64,000 nt of DNA from Vibrio campbellii CAIM 519 = NBRC 15631 = ATCC 25920. GTDB taxonomy: Bacteria; Pseudomonadota; Gammaproteobacteria; Enterobacterales; Vibrionaceae. Below are positions 1 through 9,065 of the stretch, one piece after another; within the stretch, counting starts at the first letter, position 1, and each line of letters starts with the position of its first letter. The notes below the pieces were generated by a model. That model was not told the DNA's origin, ran no database searches, and saw only the letters and a list, made by a program, of their open reading frames with translations. The position numbers and the translations under genes were made by a program. The stretch spans positions 1,736,001-1,800,000 of the forward strand of contig NZ_CP015863.1 of assembly GCF_002163755.1 (NCBI RefSeq). The letters run 5' to 3'.

Positions 1-309
1 TCCGGCGGTCAGCGTCAGCGCTTAGCGATTGCGCGTATGGTGCTGAGTAACCCACAATTTGTTATCCTAGATGAGGCAACGTCGGCATTAGATACCGCAA
101 CCGAAGCGGCATTGCACAAGGCGTTAACTGAATTCTTACGTGGAAGAACCACGCTTATCGTCGCCCACCGTTTATCTGCGGTGAAGCAAGCGGATTTGAT
201 TTATGTGCTTGAAGACGGAAGAGTGACGCAAACAGGAACACATGGTGAGCTCGTTGAGCAAGAAGGCTTATATCAAACCTTGTACGGGGGCATTCAGTCC
301 CACGCTTAA
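1..309 (+). CDS. ABC exporter, ATP-binding domain (C-terminal fragment)
   Basis: The reading frame is open from base 1, so the gene starts before the window; about 102 residues are visible. It opens on the ABC signature (SGGQRQR), followed by the Walker B/D-loop stretch VILDEATSALD and the H-loop histidine in IVAHRLS. This is the end of an ATPase domain of the exporter class (MsbA/LapB-like, transmembrane domain fused upstream), to judge by the DEATSALD sequence and the LVEQEGLYQTLY-type tail. The substrate cannot be told from this end: a lipid/drug exporter or a type I secretion ATPase are both possible. The gene stops 24 bases before letA, so co-transcription is possible. Confidence 0.85.
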   Translation, partial: SGGQRQRLAIARMVLSNPQFVILDEATSALDTATEAALHKALTEFLRGRTTLIVAHRLSAVKQADLIYVLEDGRVTQTGTHGELVEQEGLYQTLYGGIQSHA

Positions 310-333
310 CCCATTCTTTGTAGAGAGGTCGTT

Positions 334-1581
334 GTGACCTCTCTTTCTAAACACGCCATGCAACCGAGCAGCGTCCGCTTATGTCAAGGTTGCGAATTGC
401 CTGTCGATATCGTCGATTTGCCTAACGGTAAAAATGCATACTGCCCACGTTGTGGCACTCAACTATACCGCGGCGGAAGCCCTAGCCTGTCAGGTAATCT
501 TGCTATTGCAGTGACCTGTATTCTGCTTTTTATTCCTTCGCACTTTTTTAATTTCATCAGTATTCGTCTGTTTGGTGTGATGATTCCAGCAACATTGCCT
601 TCAGGAATGATCACGCTTTTTCAAGAAGGTTTTGTTCTTCTTTCTATTCTTATCCTATTTTGTAGCTCACTCGCCCCACTCATCGTTTGCAGTTCTGTTG
701 TCACGGCCCATTGGTCGCTACACAAACGGTGGTTTAAAGGTTTGCGCGTATCACTTTGGTTGATTCAACATCTTAAGCATTGGGTGATGCTGGATGTCTT
801 TCTTGTGAGCATCGCGATCTCTTGCTTCAAACTCCAAGATTACTCCGATATTTTTGTTGGGCCTGGGTTGATTGGCCTTGTGCTACTGCAAGTTTTTACT
901 GTTTTACTAATATCTCGTATTAGCGTTCGTCGTTATTGGGAAGCTTGGCAACCTGAAACCAGTTATGACTTTGAACACAAAGATGTGCACTGCCATGAAT
1001 GCCATCTATCGCAGCCTGAGGGTAGAAATTGCCATCGCTGCCACCATGAGCTGTATCATCGCAAACCGAATTCAATCCAAAAGACGTCGGCGTACTTAAT
1101 CGCCGCGACCATTGCAATCTTCCCGGCTAACTTGATTCCGATTTCGATTTTGCTCACCAATGGCAAACGTTTAGAGGACACCATTTTCTCGGGCGTTGCG
1201 GGTTTGGTTAAAAATGGCATGTACGGCATCGCGATCATCATTTTTGTTGCCAGTATCGTGGTGCCTGTCGCTAAGATTCTCGGCCTTACTTACATCTTGC
1301 TATGTATCAAGTTCAAACGTTCGGTGTATAGAAGACAGCGAATGATGGTTTATTTTGCAGTAAAGTGGATCGGTAAATGGTCCGTGATGGATTTGTTTGT
1401 TATTTCTATCATGATGACATTGGTCGATCGTGGACAGATTCTCGACTTTACACCGGGGTATGGCGCAGTAGCGTTCGGTGTCGTGGTCGTACTTACAATG
1501 CTCGCGGCGGAGAGCATTGATCCAAGGCTTATTTGGGACCAAGCCCAAACACAATCAGAAAAAGAGTCAATTAATGAGTGA
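334..1581 (+). CDS. letA: LetA (YebS/PqiA family) inner-membrane lipid transport protein
   Basis: Inner-membrane partner of the MCE tunnel LetB, moving lipids between the inner and outer membranes. The 415-residue product has the PqiA-family plan: two zinc-ribbon cysteine sets (C17/C20 with C37/C40; C220/C223 with C233/C236), each followed by a block of hydrophobic helices. E. coli LetA is of similar length. The start is GTG at 334, preceded at 5 bases by GAGAGG; an ATG lies further in at codon 9. The stop overlaps the letB start by 8 bases, which indicates translational coupling. The order letA-letB-rsmF is the same as in E. coli (yebS-yebT-yebU). Family assignment is secure; lipid transport is known for the family, not shown here. 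Confidence 0.93.
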   Translation: MTSLSKHAMQPSSVRLCQGCELPVDIVDLPNGKNAYCPRCGTQLYRGGSPSLSGNLAIAVTCILLFIPSHFFNFISIRLFGVMIPATLPSGMITLFQEGFVLLSILILFCSSLAPLIVCSSVVTAHWSLHKRWFKGLRVSLWLIQHLKHWVMLDVFLVSIAISCFKLQDYSDIFVGPGLIGLVLLQVFTVLLISRISVRRYWEAWQPETSYDFEHKDVHCHECHLSQPEGRNCHRCHHELYHRKPNSIQKTSAYLIAATIAIFPANLIPISILLTNGKRLEDTIFSGVAGLVKNGMYGIAIIIFVASIVVPVAKILGLTYILLCIKFKRSVYRRQRMMVYFAVKWIGKWSVMDLFVISIMMTLVDRGQILDFTPGYGAVAFGVVVVLTMLAAESIDPRLIWDQAQTQSEKESINE

Positions 1582-4228
1582 TCAGAACAGTTCTCAAACG
1601 TCATACGTGCCAGATGTAAAGAGGAGTAAAGGTATATCTCCCCTTTGGCTATTACCGATTTTGACCATGGTATTAGCCGGATGGCTCGTAATGAAATCGA
1701 TTCATGACGCGGGACAACGTGTGCAAATCTATTTCTCCGATGCAGCAGGTTTAGTCGCAGGACGAACGACCATTCGCTATCAGGGTTTAGAAGTGGGTAT
1801 GGTGCGAGATATCAACCTATCCGAAGATTTGGGCAGCATTTATGTGGATGCAGACATCTACCCAGAGGCGGCTAAATTGCTCAACGACAAAACGCGCTTT
1901 TGGTTGGTTAAGCCTACAGCCAGCTTAACTGGCGTGTCTGGTCTTGATGCACTTGTATCTGGCAACTACATTTCTATTCAGCCAGGTGACGGTAAAAAGT
2001 TTGAAACGACCTTCACCGCACTTGAATCAGCGCCTACTGACCTACGTGTGACACAAGGCCTGAACATTAAATTGAAGAGCCAAGACTTGGGTGGCGTTTC
2101 GATTGGTTCGCAAATCGTCTACAAAAAGATCCCAATTGGTGAGGTATTCAGCTACCAGCTCAACGAAGATGCGAAATCCATCACCATCCAAGCCAACATC
2201 CAAGAGCAATACCAGCACCTGATCAACAGTCACAGTCGTTTTTGGAATGTCAGTGGCATTGGTGCCAACATCGGCTTTGACGGTGTTGATGTTCGTCTTG
2301 AAAGCATGAGTGCCCTACTGGGCGGTGCTATCGCGGTAGACTCGCCTGACGATGGCGAACCGGTGAAAGAGAATACGGAGTTCCGCCTTTATAAAGACCT
2401 TAAAACCGCTGGTCGAGGGATCCCGATCAAAATCGCGCTTCCTGATGACAACAAAATCAGCGGCGAAGGCGCACCTATTATGTACCGCGGCATCGAAGTC
2501 GGACAAATCACAGACTTAAATCTTTCTGAAGGTCGTGAAGTCATTTTGGCATCCGCTGCTATTCAACCAGCCTTTAGCGATATGCTGACTTCAGAAACGC
2601 GTTTTGTTCTTGAAGAGGCAAAAGTTTCTCTATCTGGCGTCGAAAATATCGCAAACCTTGTTCGCGGCAATTTCTTGACCATTGTTCCGGGTAAAGGTGA
2701 ACGCGCTCGTCGATTTACTGCTATTCGTCAGAACGTCTTTGACCAGCAACAACAGAAGTCGATTGCGATTCGTCTTGTGTCTGATAACTCCTTCGGTTTG
2801 GATAGCGGTGCGAACGTGCTTTATAAAGGCATCGTGGTAGGTTCAATCATTAAAGTCGGCCTGCTTGATGAAGCAAAAGCGCAGGCAGCAAAACATGAAG
2901 TGTTTATGGATGTTTTGATTGATAACGAATACAAACACCTGATCAAATCGAATAACCGTTTTTATGTTACTGGCAGCGCTTCTGCAGAACTAACAGAATC
3001 AGGTTTGAGTGTTACGGTTCCTCCTGCGAAGCAGCTTCTTACTGGCTCAATTAGCTTTGTTAGCGAAGGGCAAGAGAGTATTCAGAAAGAGTACCAACTG
3101 TTCCAAAGCGCTTCGTTGGCAGAATTGGCCCAATATAACCAAACAGGCTCGAAAACATTGAGCCTGTTTGCCACTGAGCTTCCTCCTATTTCCAAAGGTA
3201 GCCCTCTGCTCTATCGTAATTTGCCAGTCGGCAGCATATCTGACTTCAACTTGGTGGACGGCGGTGTTGTTGTCAAAGCAACTATTGAAAATCGTTATGC
3301 TCATCTGCTAACCACACAAACGGTATTTTGGAACCGCTCTGGCGTAGAAATAGATGCATCTTTATCTGGCATCAGTGTTAAAGCGCATCCTCTCAAGACA
3401 TTAATTAAGGGCGGCATTGCTTTCGATTCTATCCCGGGCATCGAGAATAAAGTTGACCAACGTTGGAAGCTTTACAACGACCAAAATCAAGCTCGTAAGT
3501 TTGGCCGTGTAATAGCGCTGGAAACCGATGGTAGCCAAGAAGTGACCAAAGGTATGCCGATTAAATATCAAGGCGTTAAAGTCGGTGAAGTCACAATGGT
3601 GGTGCCGAACTTTCAGCGTGAAATGGTTGAAGTCACCGCCCGCATTCTTCCTGAATATGTCAATAACATCGCCGTTACCGGGTCACATTTTTGGCTAACA
3701 GAGCCTGAGATTGGCCTAGGCGGAGTTAAGAATTTGGGTGCGCTGGTATCGAAATCCATCAGCGTAGAGCCAGGTAAAGGTTCAGCGAAATTCAAGTTTG
3801 ATTTGGCTAAGAACGAGCAAGCGGAACCAGGCGTATCCTTCACACTACAAAGTGAACAACGTGGCTCCGTCCAAGTTGGTACCCCTATCTTATACCGACA
3901 GATGGAGGTAGGCAGCGTAACTAAAGTCAGCTTGGGTGAATTTGCTGATCGCGTTGTTACGAGGATCGAGGTCAAATCTGAGTATGCTTACCTTGTTCGT
4001 CAAAACAGTGTGTTCTGGAACGTCTCAGGTGTGGATGTTTCTATTGGCCTAGGTGGCGCGAACATCAAAGCAGGCACATTTGACAGCTTAGTCCGTGGCG
4101 GCATTGCTTTCTCGACACCAGAACAATCGCAAATTCCACCAGCGGCAAAAAAAGGTCAATCTTTCTACTTGTACCCTCAAGCTGAAGAAAGTTGGACTCA
4201 ATGGCGCACTGCAATTCCCAAACCATAG
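1574..4228 (+). CDS. letB: LetB (YebT), multi-MCE-domain trans-envelope tunnel
   Basis: Membrane-anchored periplasmic protein with tandem MCE domains, forming a hollow tube for lipid passage. The frame is open upstream to 1478, but ATG at 1574 is preferred: it overlaps the letA stop and gives 884 residues with the expected N-terminus, a short cytoplasmic stretch and one helix (LWLLPILTMVLAGWLVM). The MCE units are visible as repeats of 'G.PI.Y+G..VG.V' followed by 'FW' and a 'LV.G.I.' segment, about seven in all; E. coli LetB has seven. The C-terminus is a short tail ending in WRTAIPKP. A strong terminator follows at 4254-4280, so letA-letB end a transcription unit. Confidence 0.94.
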   Translation: MSDQNSSQTSYVPDVKRSKGISPLWLLPILTMVLAGWLVMKSIHDAGQRVQIYFSDAAGLVAGRTTIRYQGLEVGMVRDINLSEDLGSIYVDADIYPEAAKLLNDKTRFWLVKPTASLTGVSGLDALVSGNYISIQPGDGKKFETTFTALESAPTDLRVTQGLNIKLKSQDLGGVSIGSQIVYKKIPIGEVFSYQLNEDAKSITIQANIQEQYQHLINSHSRFWNVSGIGANIGFDGVDVRLESMSALLGGAIAVDSPDDGEPVKENTEFRLYKDLKTAGRGIPIKIALPDDNKISGEGAPIMYRGIEVGQITDLNLSEGREVILASAAIQPAFSDMLTSETRFVLEEAKVSLSGVENIANLVRGNFLTIVPGKGERARRFTAIRQNVFDQQQQKSIAIRLVSDNSFGLDSGANVLYKGIVVGSIIKVGLLDEAKAQAAKHEVFMDVLIDNEYKHLIKSNNRFYVTGSASAELTESGLSVTVPPAKQLLTGSISFVSEGQESIQKEYQLFQSASLAELAQYNQTGSKTLSLFATELPPISKGSPLLYRNLPVGSISDFNLVDGGVVVKATIENRYAHLLTTQTVFWNRSGVEIDASLSGISVKAHPLKTLIKGGIAFDSIPGIENKVDQRWKLYNDQNQARKFGRVIALETDGSQEVTKGMPIKYQGVKVGEVTMVVPNFQREMVEVTARILPEYVNNIAVTGSHFWLTEPEIGLGGVKNLGALVSKSISVEPGKGSAKFKFDLAKNEQAEPGVSFTLQSEQRGSVQVGTPILYRQMEVGSVTKVSLGEFADRVVTRIEVKSEYAYLVRQNSVFWNVSGVDVSIGLGGANIKAGTFDSLVRGGIAFSTPEQSQIPPAAKKGQSFYLYPQAEESWTQWRTAIPKP

Positions 4229-4253
4229 CGCGTTAAGACAACACTAACGTCGT

Positions 4254-4280
4254 AAAGAGCAGCAAACGCTGCTCTTTTTT
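4254..4280 (+). terminator. Rho-independent terminator after letB
   Basis: Stem AAGAGCAGC / GCTGCTCTT with loop AAAC, followed by a T run. Lies 26 bases after the letB stop. Confidence 0.85.
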
Positions 4281-4362
4281 ATTACTCACTCTCATGTGGC
4301 TATTCGTTTCTGACCCGCTTTCGTATATTATTTGCAGCAAATTCTGCAATCGAGATTTCACT

Positions 4363-5799
4363 TTGCATCCTAATGTTTACATCCCAGAAGCTTTTCTGGA
4401 AAAAATCCAAACTATCCTCCCTGCTCACCTCAACATGGAAGACTTTATCGCGTCATGCCAAAAGCCACTGCGCAAAAGTATTCGTGTTAATACGCTTAAG
4501 ATTAGCGTAGAAGCGTTTCTCGAACGTGCTGAAGCAAAAGGTTGGAAGCTTTCACCAGTACCTTGGTGTAATACGGGTTTTTGGATCAAAGCGGATGAGT
4601 CGGTTGTGCCACTTGGTAATACTGCTGAACACATGTCAGGGCTATTTTACATTCAAGAAGCCAGCTCAATGATGCCGGTATCGGCTTTGTTTATGAATGA
4701 CGAGTCGTACGATGCCGTTCTTGATACCGCGGCTGCGCCCGGTTCCAAAACGACTCAAATCGCTGCGCTTATGAATAACGAAGGCGTGTTGGTAGCGAAC
4801 GAATACGCAGCAAGTCGTGTAAAAGTGCTACACGCTAACATTGAACGTTGTGGTGTACGTAATGCAGCATTAAGCAACTTCGATGGTCGCGTATTTGGCG
4901 GTTGGTTACCGGAACAGTTTGATGCTGTTTTACTCGACGCGCCATGTTCAGGGGAAGGTACCGTTCGTAAAGACGAAGATGCAATGAAGAACTGGACGCA
5001 ATCGTCGGTTGTCGAGATTGCAGATACGCAGAAAGATCTGATTGAAAGTGCGTTCCATGCTCTAAAACCTGGCGGCGTTATGGTTTATTCAACCTGCACG
5101 CTGAGTACCGAAGAGAACCAACAGGTTTGCCATCACCTTAAAGAGACATTTGGTGACGCGGTTGAATTCGAAAGCTTAAAAGAGCTGTTTGAAAATGCAG
5201 AAGCGGCGTTAACTGAAGAAGGTTTCTTGCATATCTTCCCTCAAGTTTATGACTGTGAGGGCTTCTTCGTCGCCCGCATTCGTAAGCTTACAGCAGTTGA
5301 AGCGCCAAAAGTGAAAAAGCGCATGGGTAAATTCCCATTTTCGAAAGCGTCAAACAAAGAGTCAGCAGAGATTGCTAAACAGCTACAAAATACGATGGAT
5401 ATCAATGTGCCTGAAGACAGCACAGTTTGGATTCGCGAGAAAGATGTTTGGCTTTTTCCTGACGCGCTAGAGCCAATGATTGGTGAACTGCGTTTCTCTC
5501 GTATGGGTATCAAAATTGCTGAAGCACACAAGAACGGTTACCGCTGGCAGCATCAAGTCGCAACGGCTCTAGCTACCGGTGATGAGAAAAATGCTATTGA
5601 GTTAACGATTGAAGAAGCACGGGAGTGGTACATGGGTCGCGATGTTCGCCCACAAAACATTCCAGCAGAGATGAAGACAGGTAAAGGCGAAGTGTTCGTT
5701 AAGTACGAAGGTGCGATTATTGGTCTTGGGAAATGGGTAAGCAACCGAATTAAAAACGGTCTGCCACGTGAACTTGTGCGTGATAAGAACTTATTTTAG
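4363..5799 (+). CDS. rsmF: 16S rRNA (cytosine(1407)-C5)-methyltransferase RsmF
   Basis: Methylates C1407 of 16S rRNA. NOL1/NOP2/Sun-type SAM motif (LDTAAAPGSKTTQ), first cysteine motif DAPCSGEG and catalytic-cysteine motif YSTCTLSTEEN are all present, followed by the C-terminal RsmF extension with a PUA-like end. The frame is open back to ATG 4294, but the N-terminus expected for the family (HPNVYIPEAFL) begins right after TTG at 4363. That TTG has a GAG purine run 8 bases upstream, and starting there gives 478 residues, almost exactly the E. coli length. The 4294 start would add 23 residues without family support. Its own terminator follows at 5828-5856. Confidence 0.93.
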   Translation: MHPNVYIPEAFLEKIQTILPAHLNMEDFIASCQKPLRKSIRVNTLKISVEAFLERAEAKGWKLSPVPWCNTGFWIKADESVVPLGNTAEHMSGLFYIQEASSMMPVSALFMNDESYDAVLDTAAAPGSKTTQIAALMNNEGVLVANEYAASRVKVLHANIERCGVRNAALSNFDGRVFGGWLPEQFDAVLLDAPCSGEGTVRKDEDAMKNWTQSSVVEIADTQKDLIESAFHALKPGGVMVYSTCTLSTEENQQVCHHLKETFGDAVEFESLKELFENAEAALTEEGFLHIFPQVYDCEGFFVARIRKLTAVEAPKVKKRMGKFPFSKASNKESAEIAKQLQNTMDINVPEDSTVWIREKDVWLFPDALEPMIGELRFSRMGIKIAEAHKNGYRWQHQVATALATGDEKNAIELTIEEAREWYMGRDVRPQNIPAEMKTGKGEVFVKYEGAIIGLGKWVSNRIKNGLPRELVRDKNLF

Positions 5800-5827
5800 T
5801 AGCAAAGTGATACGCTATAAATAAATG

Positions 5828-5856
5828 AAAAGCCATCGTATTTACGATGGCTTTTT
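5828..5856 (+). terminator. Terminator after rsmF
   Basis: Stem AAAAGCCATCG / CGATGGCTTTT with a 6-base loop and a T run. It could act on both strands because the left arm starts with A residues. Confidence 0.8.
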
Positions 5857-5966
5857 GGTTCTAAAGCATGATTGGAACTGGGTTCACTAGCGATCCGAGT
5901 GCCCTGTACTAAACTGAATGTAGCAAAGCATCGCTTTGAAACGGCATTTCTCTCTATACTTAGCCA

Positions 5967-6060
5967 GCAATATGTGTTGGTCACAACGTTTAGCGCAGGC
6001 TCTTAAAAGAGCCGTTTCCCCTAGGCCCAAAATAAGGACGAGTTTGGGCCATTTTTTTTG
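5967..6060 (+). ncRNA. Candidate small RNA between rsmF and cvfB
   Basis: rsmF already has its own terminator at 5828-5856, yet a second plus-strand terminator lies at 6024-6059 (GGCCCAAA / TTTGGGCC, then eight T). On the minus strand no T tract follows that hairpin, so it cannot serve cvfB. Just upstream is another small hairpin (GGCTCTT / AAGAGCC, 5998-6013), and a possible -10 box TATACT is at 5955-5960, without a good -35. The simplest reading is a short independent transcript starting near 5967. No open reading frame with a ribosome site was seen in it. Not recognised as a known RNA family; start point and existence are inferred. Confidence 0.4.
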
Positions 6061-6148
6061 GCTGACACTTTCTAAAAGGTAAAGTCAAAATGTCATTCAC
6101 TTAACCACGAGCCACCAGTCAAGACTGCCTTTAAGCTTTAATAAGCGA

Positions 6149-6982
6149 TTAAGCCAGACGAATGCCGTCTTTCTCGATAACGATCTTACCCGCTTTGTAT
6201 AGACCGCCGATGGTCTTTTTGTAAGTACCTTTACTTGTGCGGAACGTTTCAAAGATCGCTTCTGGTGAAGATTTATCGTTAAGAGGCAAGAAACCGCCCT
6301 TCTTCTCTAGGAGTTCAATCACTTTACTCGAAAGATCATCCATCTTCGCAACGCCGACTTTTTGTAGCGCTAAGTCAATCTTACCGTCTTCACGAACTTG
6401 CTTGATGTAACCTTTCAGTTTCTTGCCGATAAACAATTTACCGAATACGTCTGATGGGAAGATCATGCCCCAATGTTCACCGTTCACAATAGCCTTGTAA
6501 CCAAGTTGGCTGCGCTCCGCGATAATTAGATCAACTTGTTCGTTCACTTCGTAGTTAGCTGGCGTTTTATCAAGCCATTTGTTGAACTTCGTTGTACCTA
6601 CGATACGGCCAGAGGCTTTATCTGTGTAAACGTAAACCAGAATGTTTTGGCCAGCAGTAAAGCGTGCACGTTGCTCACTGAAGGGGATCAAAAGATCTTT
6701 TTCTTTAATACCCCAGTTTACGAACGCACCCGTTTTGTTGATGCCTTCGATTTTCATTAGACCCCATTCGCCGACTTGAGCGATAGGCTTATCAATGGTC
6801 GCAGCTAGCTGGCTTTCTGAATCGAAGTAAAGAAATACGTCAAGATGAGCACCTAGCTCAGTGCCTTCTGGAACATATTTGTTAGGCAGCAGTACAGAAC
6901 CGTAATCTTCACCATCCAGAAATACGCCAAAATCAGCCGTTTTAATGACTTCTAAGCTGTTAATTTGACCAATTTTAATCAT
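6149..6982 (-). CDS. cvfB: CvfB-family S1-domain RNA-binding protein
   Basis: 277 residues, matching the CvfB/YitL family: several S1-like OB folds followed by a winged-helix C-terminus (the part 'SPEAIFETFRTSKGTYKKTIGGLYKAG' region binds nucleic acid in relatives). S1 features visible are 'GVFLDGEDYGSVLLP' near residue 19, 'GAFVNWGIKEKDLLIP' near residue 85, and a third 'GYKAIVNGEHWGMIFPSDVF' near residue 165. In Gram-positive bacteria CvfB affects virulence gene expression; its job in Vibrio is not established. It starts at ATG 6982 and is transcribed divergently from the 7166 gene, with 183 bases between them. Confidence 0.85.
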   Translation of the reverse strand: MIKIGQINSLEVIKTADFGVFLDGEDYGSVLLPNKYVPEGTELGAHLDVFLYFDSESQLAATIDKPIAQVGEWGLMKIEGINKTGAFVNWGIKEKDLLIPFSEQRARFTAGQNILVYVYTDKASGRIVGTTKFNKWLDKTPANYEVNEQVDLIIAERSQLGYKAIVNGEHWGMIFPSDVFGKLFIGKKLKGYIKQVREDGKIDLALQKVGVAKMDDLSSKVIELLEKKGGFLPLNDKSSPEAIFETFRTSKGTYKKTIGGLYKAGKIVIEKDGIRLA

Positions 6983-7165
6983 TGAATTTGTCTCTTTTTA
7001 AATTTACAGGGAATTATACCCAAACTAACAAGAAAATCAGAGAGAAAAGCGAACCTCTCTGTTATGCTTTGATCGTTCAACAATTTATCCTAGTCCGAAC
7101 TTAAGTTAATGCAATTAACGGACGCTTATGGGTATAGGATGCTTTAGCAAAATCAGGAGCTTTCC

Positions 7166-8518
7166 TTGGTCACTGTCGACAAACAAGACTCGGTAACTTT
7201 AAAAATCAGCCACGCATTGGCAAAGAGTAAAACGCTCGACCTTGATATCTATATTTTTGTCCCTGGTGAGTTGGGGTTAAATTCCGACATCATTAGTGAG
7301 CCTGAGTACTACTACACCTCGATTACACAAAAACGCTCTTACTACAGTACAGAAGTACTGCTGCCTTTGGTACACAGCCGTCTCGCCAAACGTGGTCGCC
7401 TGTCCAATCGCCAATATCGTGTAAGTTTGAGTTTGTTTGCTTATCAATACGTTATAGCACTTGATAAAGCCGTCGCGGCGCTAAATAAACACGAGAATGA
7501 CAGTGTCACGGCTGAAGAAGTAGATGAGGTGATTGAGCTGACGCTTGATATCCTTAAACGTCTGCGTCGTTCGATCCCTTATGAAGAGAACCTCAAGCGT
7601 TACTACGTCAACATCGATAACTATCTGTCTTGGTACACCGAGCAGAGATTCCTATCTCTCGTGGCTCACCTTCCTCGCGAAGGCGATTACAGCACAATTA
7701 AAGATCGCTTGATTACGTTATGCGAGAAAGAGCAAGCGCACCGTAAGCTAAATAACTACAACTCGACAAGCGTTGTGGATGACGTGACGCGTCTGTCAAA
7801 CAAGATGCGTTTATTAAGGCGTTTGATTGAGCACCCTATCGTCCTACGTGAAAAAACCATGTCGATGGGTAACAACATTAAGCGTGCAATCAAAGGCATC
7901 GCGACAGGTTTAGTAATGGTCGTAGTGACGAGTACCGTGATTTTGGCACGAGACTATTTAGGTGAGATCTCTGCGTCTTTCATTATCGCGATGTCCTTTA
8001 TTTATGCGCTACGTGAAATCTTTAAAGATGACTTGCGTGACGCAATGTGGCGTTGGATTCGTAAAGGGAAGCCAAAGTGGCGGAAGAAGTACATGGATCC
8101 GACGACGAAGAAAGTCGTTGGCCGTAAGTTGGAATGGCTAGATTACCGTTCGCTTTCAAGTTTACCTGACCGCATTCAAAACATTCGTAAGAAACGAGTC
8201 GTCCAGCGTGAAGAGCAAATTCTTCACTACCATTCTAAGACTGAGATGGCGACGTCTTTGTTCTTAAGCGGTTACGAGCAAACTCGTGAGACATTGAATA
8301 TGAGTCTACGTCCGATTATTCGTTTAATGGACAAGAGCTCCAACCGTGTTTATCGCTTAAATGAAGGACAAGTGAGTAAAGAGTCTGTTGAGAAACGCCA
8401 TTTGCTTAATGTGATTGTCAAAGAAGACAACCACACCGATGAGCCCGTTTACTATCGCTGGAAGGTGGTATTAAACCGCTCTAAGATTGTTTCGATTGAG
8501 AAAATCGACTTGGTATAA
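7166..8518 (+). CDS. Uncharacterised protein with two central membrane helices
   Basis: Not recognised as a named family. 450 residues starting at TTG 7166, chosen because AGGAG lies 6 bases upstream. Plan: a soluble, charged N-terminal region of about 240 residues; two hydrophobic helices around residues 245-267 (ATGLVMVVVTSTVILA) and 271-290 (SASFIIAMSFIYAL); then a basic C-terminal region of about 160 residues rich in K/R (for example KGKPKWRKKY). There is no signal peptide, so both large regions probably face the cytoplasm, joined by a helical hairpin in the inner membrane. No catalytic motif was seen. Its terminator lies inside the 3' end of the convergent DUF4442 gene. Confidence 0.75.
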   Translation: MVTVDKQDSVTLKISHALAKSKTLDLDIYIFVPGELGLNSDIISEPEYYYTSITQKRSYYSTEVLLPLVHSRLAKRGRLSNRQYRVSLSLFAYQYVIALDKAVAALNKHENDSVTAEEVDEVIELTLDILKRLRRSIPYEENLKRYYVNIDNYLSWYTEQRFLSLVAHLPREGDYSTIKDRLITLCEKEQAHRKLNNYNSTSVVDDVTRLSNKMRLLRRLIEHPIVLREKTMSMGNNIKRAIKGIATGLVMVVVTSTVILARDYLGEISASFIIAMSFIYALREIFKDDLRDAMWRWIRKGKPKWRKKYMDPTTKKVVGRKLEWLDYRSLSSLPDRIQNIRKKRVVQREEQILHYHSKTEMATSLFLSGYEQTRETLNMSLRPIIRLMDKSSNRVYRLNEGQVSKESVEKRHLLNVIVKEDNHTDEPVYYRWKVVLNRSKIVSIEKIDLV

Positions 8519-8540
8519 ACCCATCAAATCGGACACGATA

Positions 8541-9032
8541 TTAAGCAGCTTGTTTTTGAGCTGCTTTTTTTATCGAAAGCGTTAGAGAAAATTCTGCCAT
8601 TGGTTCTTCACCATTCACGCTTGGACACAATGCCGTAATCTTAACATCTCGATTAATACGCTCACCTGTTTCTAGTGTCATTCGCAGCATTTCATCAATC
8701 AGTGGGCCGTCATGGCAAACAAAGTGCACATCCCCTTCCGGACGTTTTAAAAACTCAGCCGACACGCCTTTAAAAGCCAAAGAAATGCGTTCTCCCTTCT
8801 CTTGAGCTTTACTCATGGCAAGAAAGCCACCCGCGACATCCGCACCAACAGCAAGCGCACCAAAATACATACTATTAAGATGGTTCTTCGTTCTACGTCT
8901 CAGTGGAATTTTGACTTCTACATGTTGGTCGTCAATCGCCAAGATCTTTGGGCGACATAACCAAATGAGCGGGACTTTGGAAAAACCAAAAAGGTTTAAG
9001 TAAAGATTTGCACGTCGAACAGCAGATAACAT
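8541..9032 (-). CDS. DUF4442 hotdog-fold protein, probable acyl-CoA thioesterase-like
   Basis: 163 residues of the DUF4442 / YiiD-C-like hotdog superfamily: the stretch NHLNSMYFGALAVGADVAGG is the helix segment that carries the substrate-binding face in hotdog thioesterases, and the rest is the expected beta-rich pattern. Relatives act on acyl-CoA or acyl-ACP thioesters; substrate unknown here. A near-perfect FadR operator at 9049-9065, 17 bases before the ATG, ties the gene to fatty-acid control. The last codons form the terminator of the opposing gene. Start ATG 9032 is preceded by AAGGAG. Confidence 0.8.
   Translation of the reverse strand: MLSAVRRANLYLNLFGFSKVPLIWLCRPKILAIDDQHVEVKIPLRRRTKNHLNSMYFGALAVGADVAGGFLAMSKAQEKGERISLAFKGVSAEFLKRPEGDVHFVCHDGPLIDEMLRMTLETGERINRDVKITALCPSVNGEEPMAEFSLTLSIKKAAQKQAA
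8543..8571 (+). terminator. Terminator of the 7166 gene, inside the convergent CDS
   Basis: Stem AGCAGCT / AGCTGCT with an 8-base loop and a run of T. It overlaps the last codons (AAQKQAA) of the minus-strand DUF4442 gene. Confidence 0.75.
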
Positions 9033-9048
9033 CTTGGTCTCCTTACCA

Positions 9049-9065
9049 GACTAGTCAGACCAGTT
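9049..9065 (-). promoter_or_regulatory. FadR operator match upstream of the DUF4442 gene
   Basis: GACTAGTCAGACCAGTT matches the FadR consensus AACTGGTCNGACCAGTT at all but two defined positions. It sits 17 bases upstream of the DUF4442 start codon, where a bound repressor would block transcription. The consensus is known for the family; binding is inferred. Confidence 0.65.

Noticed and set aside
1478..1573. 32-codon N-terminal extension of letB
   Set aside because: It lies inside letA and the MCE protein has its expected start at 1574.
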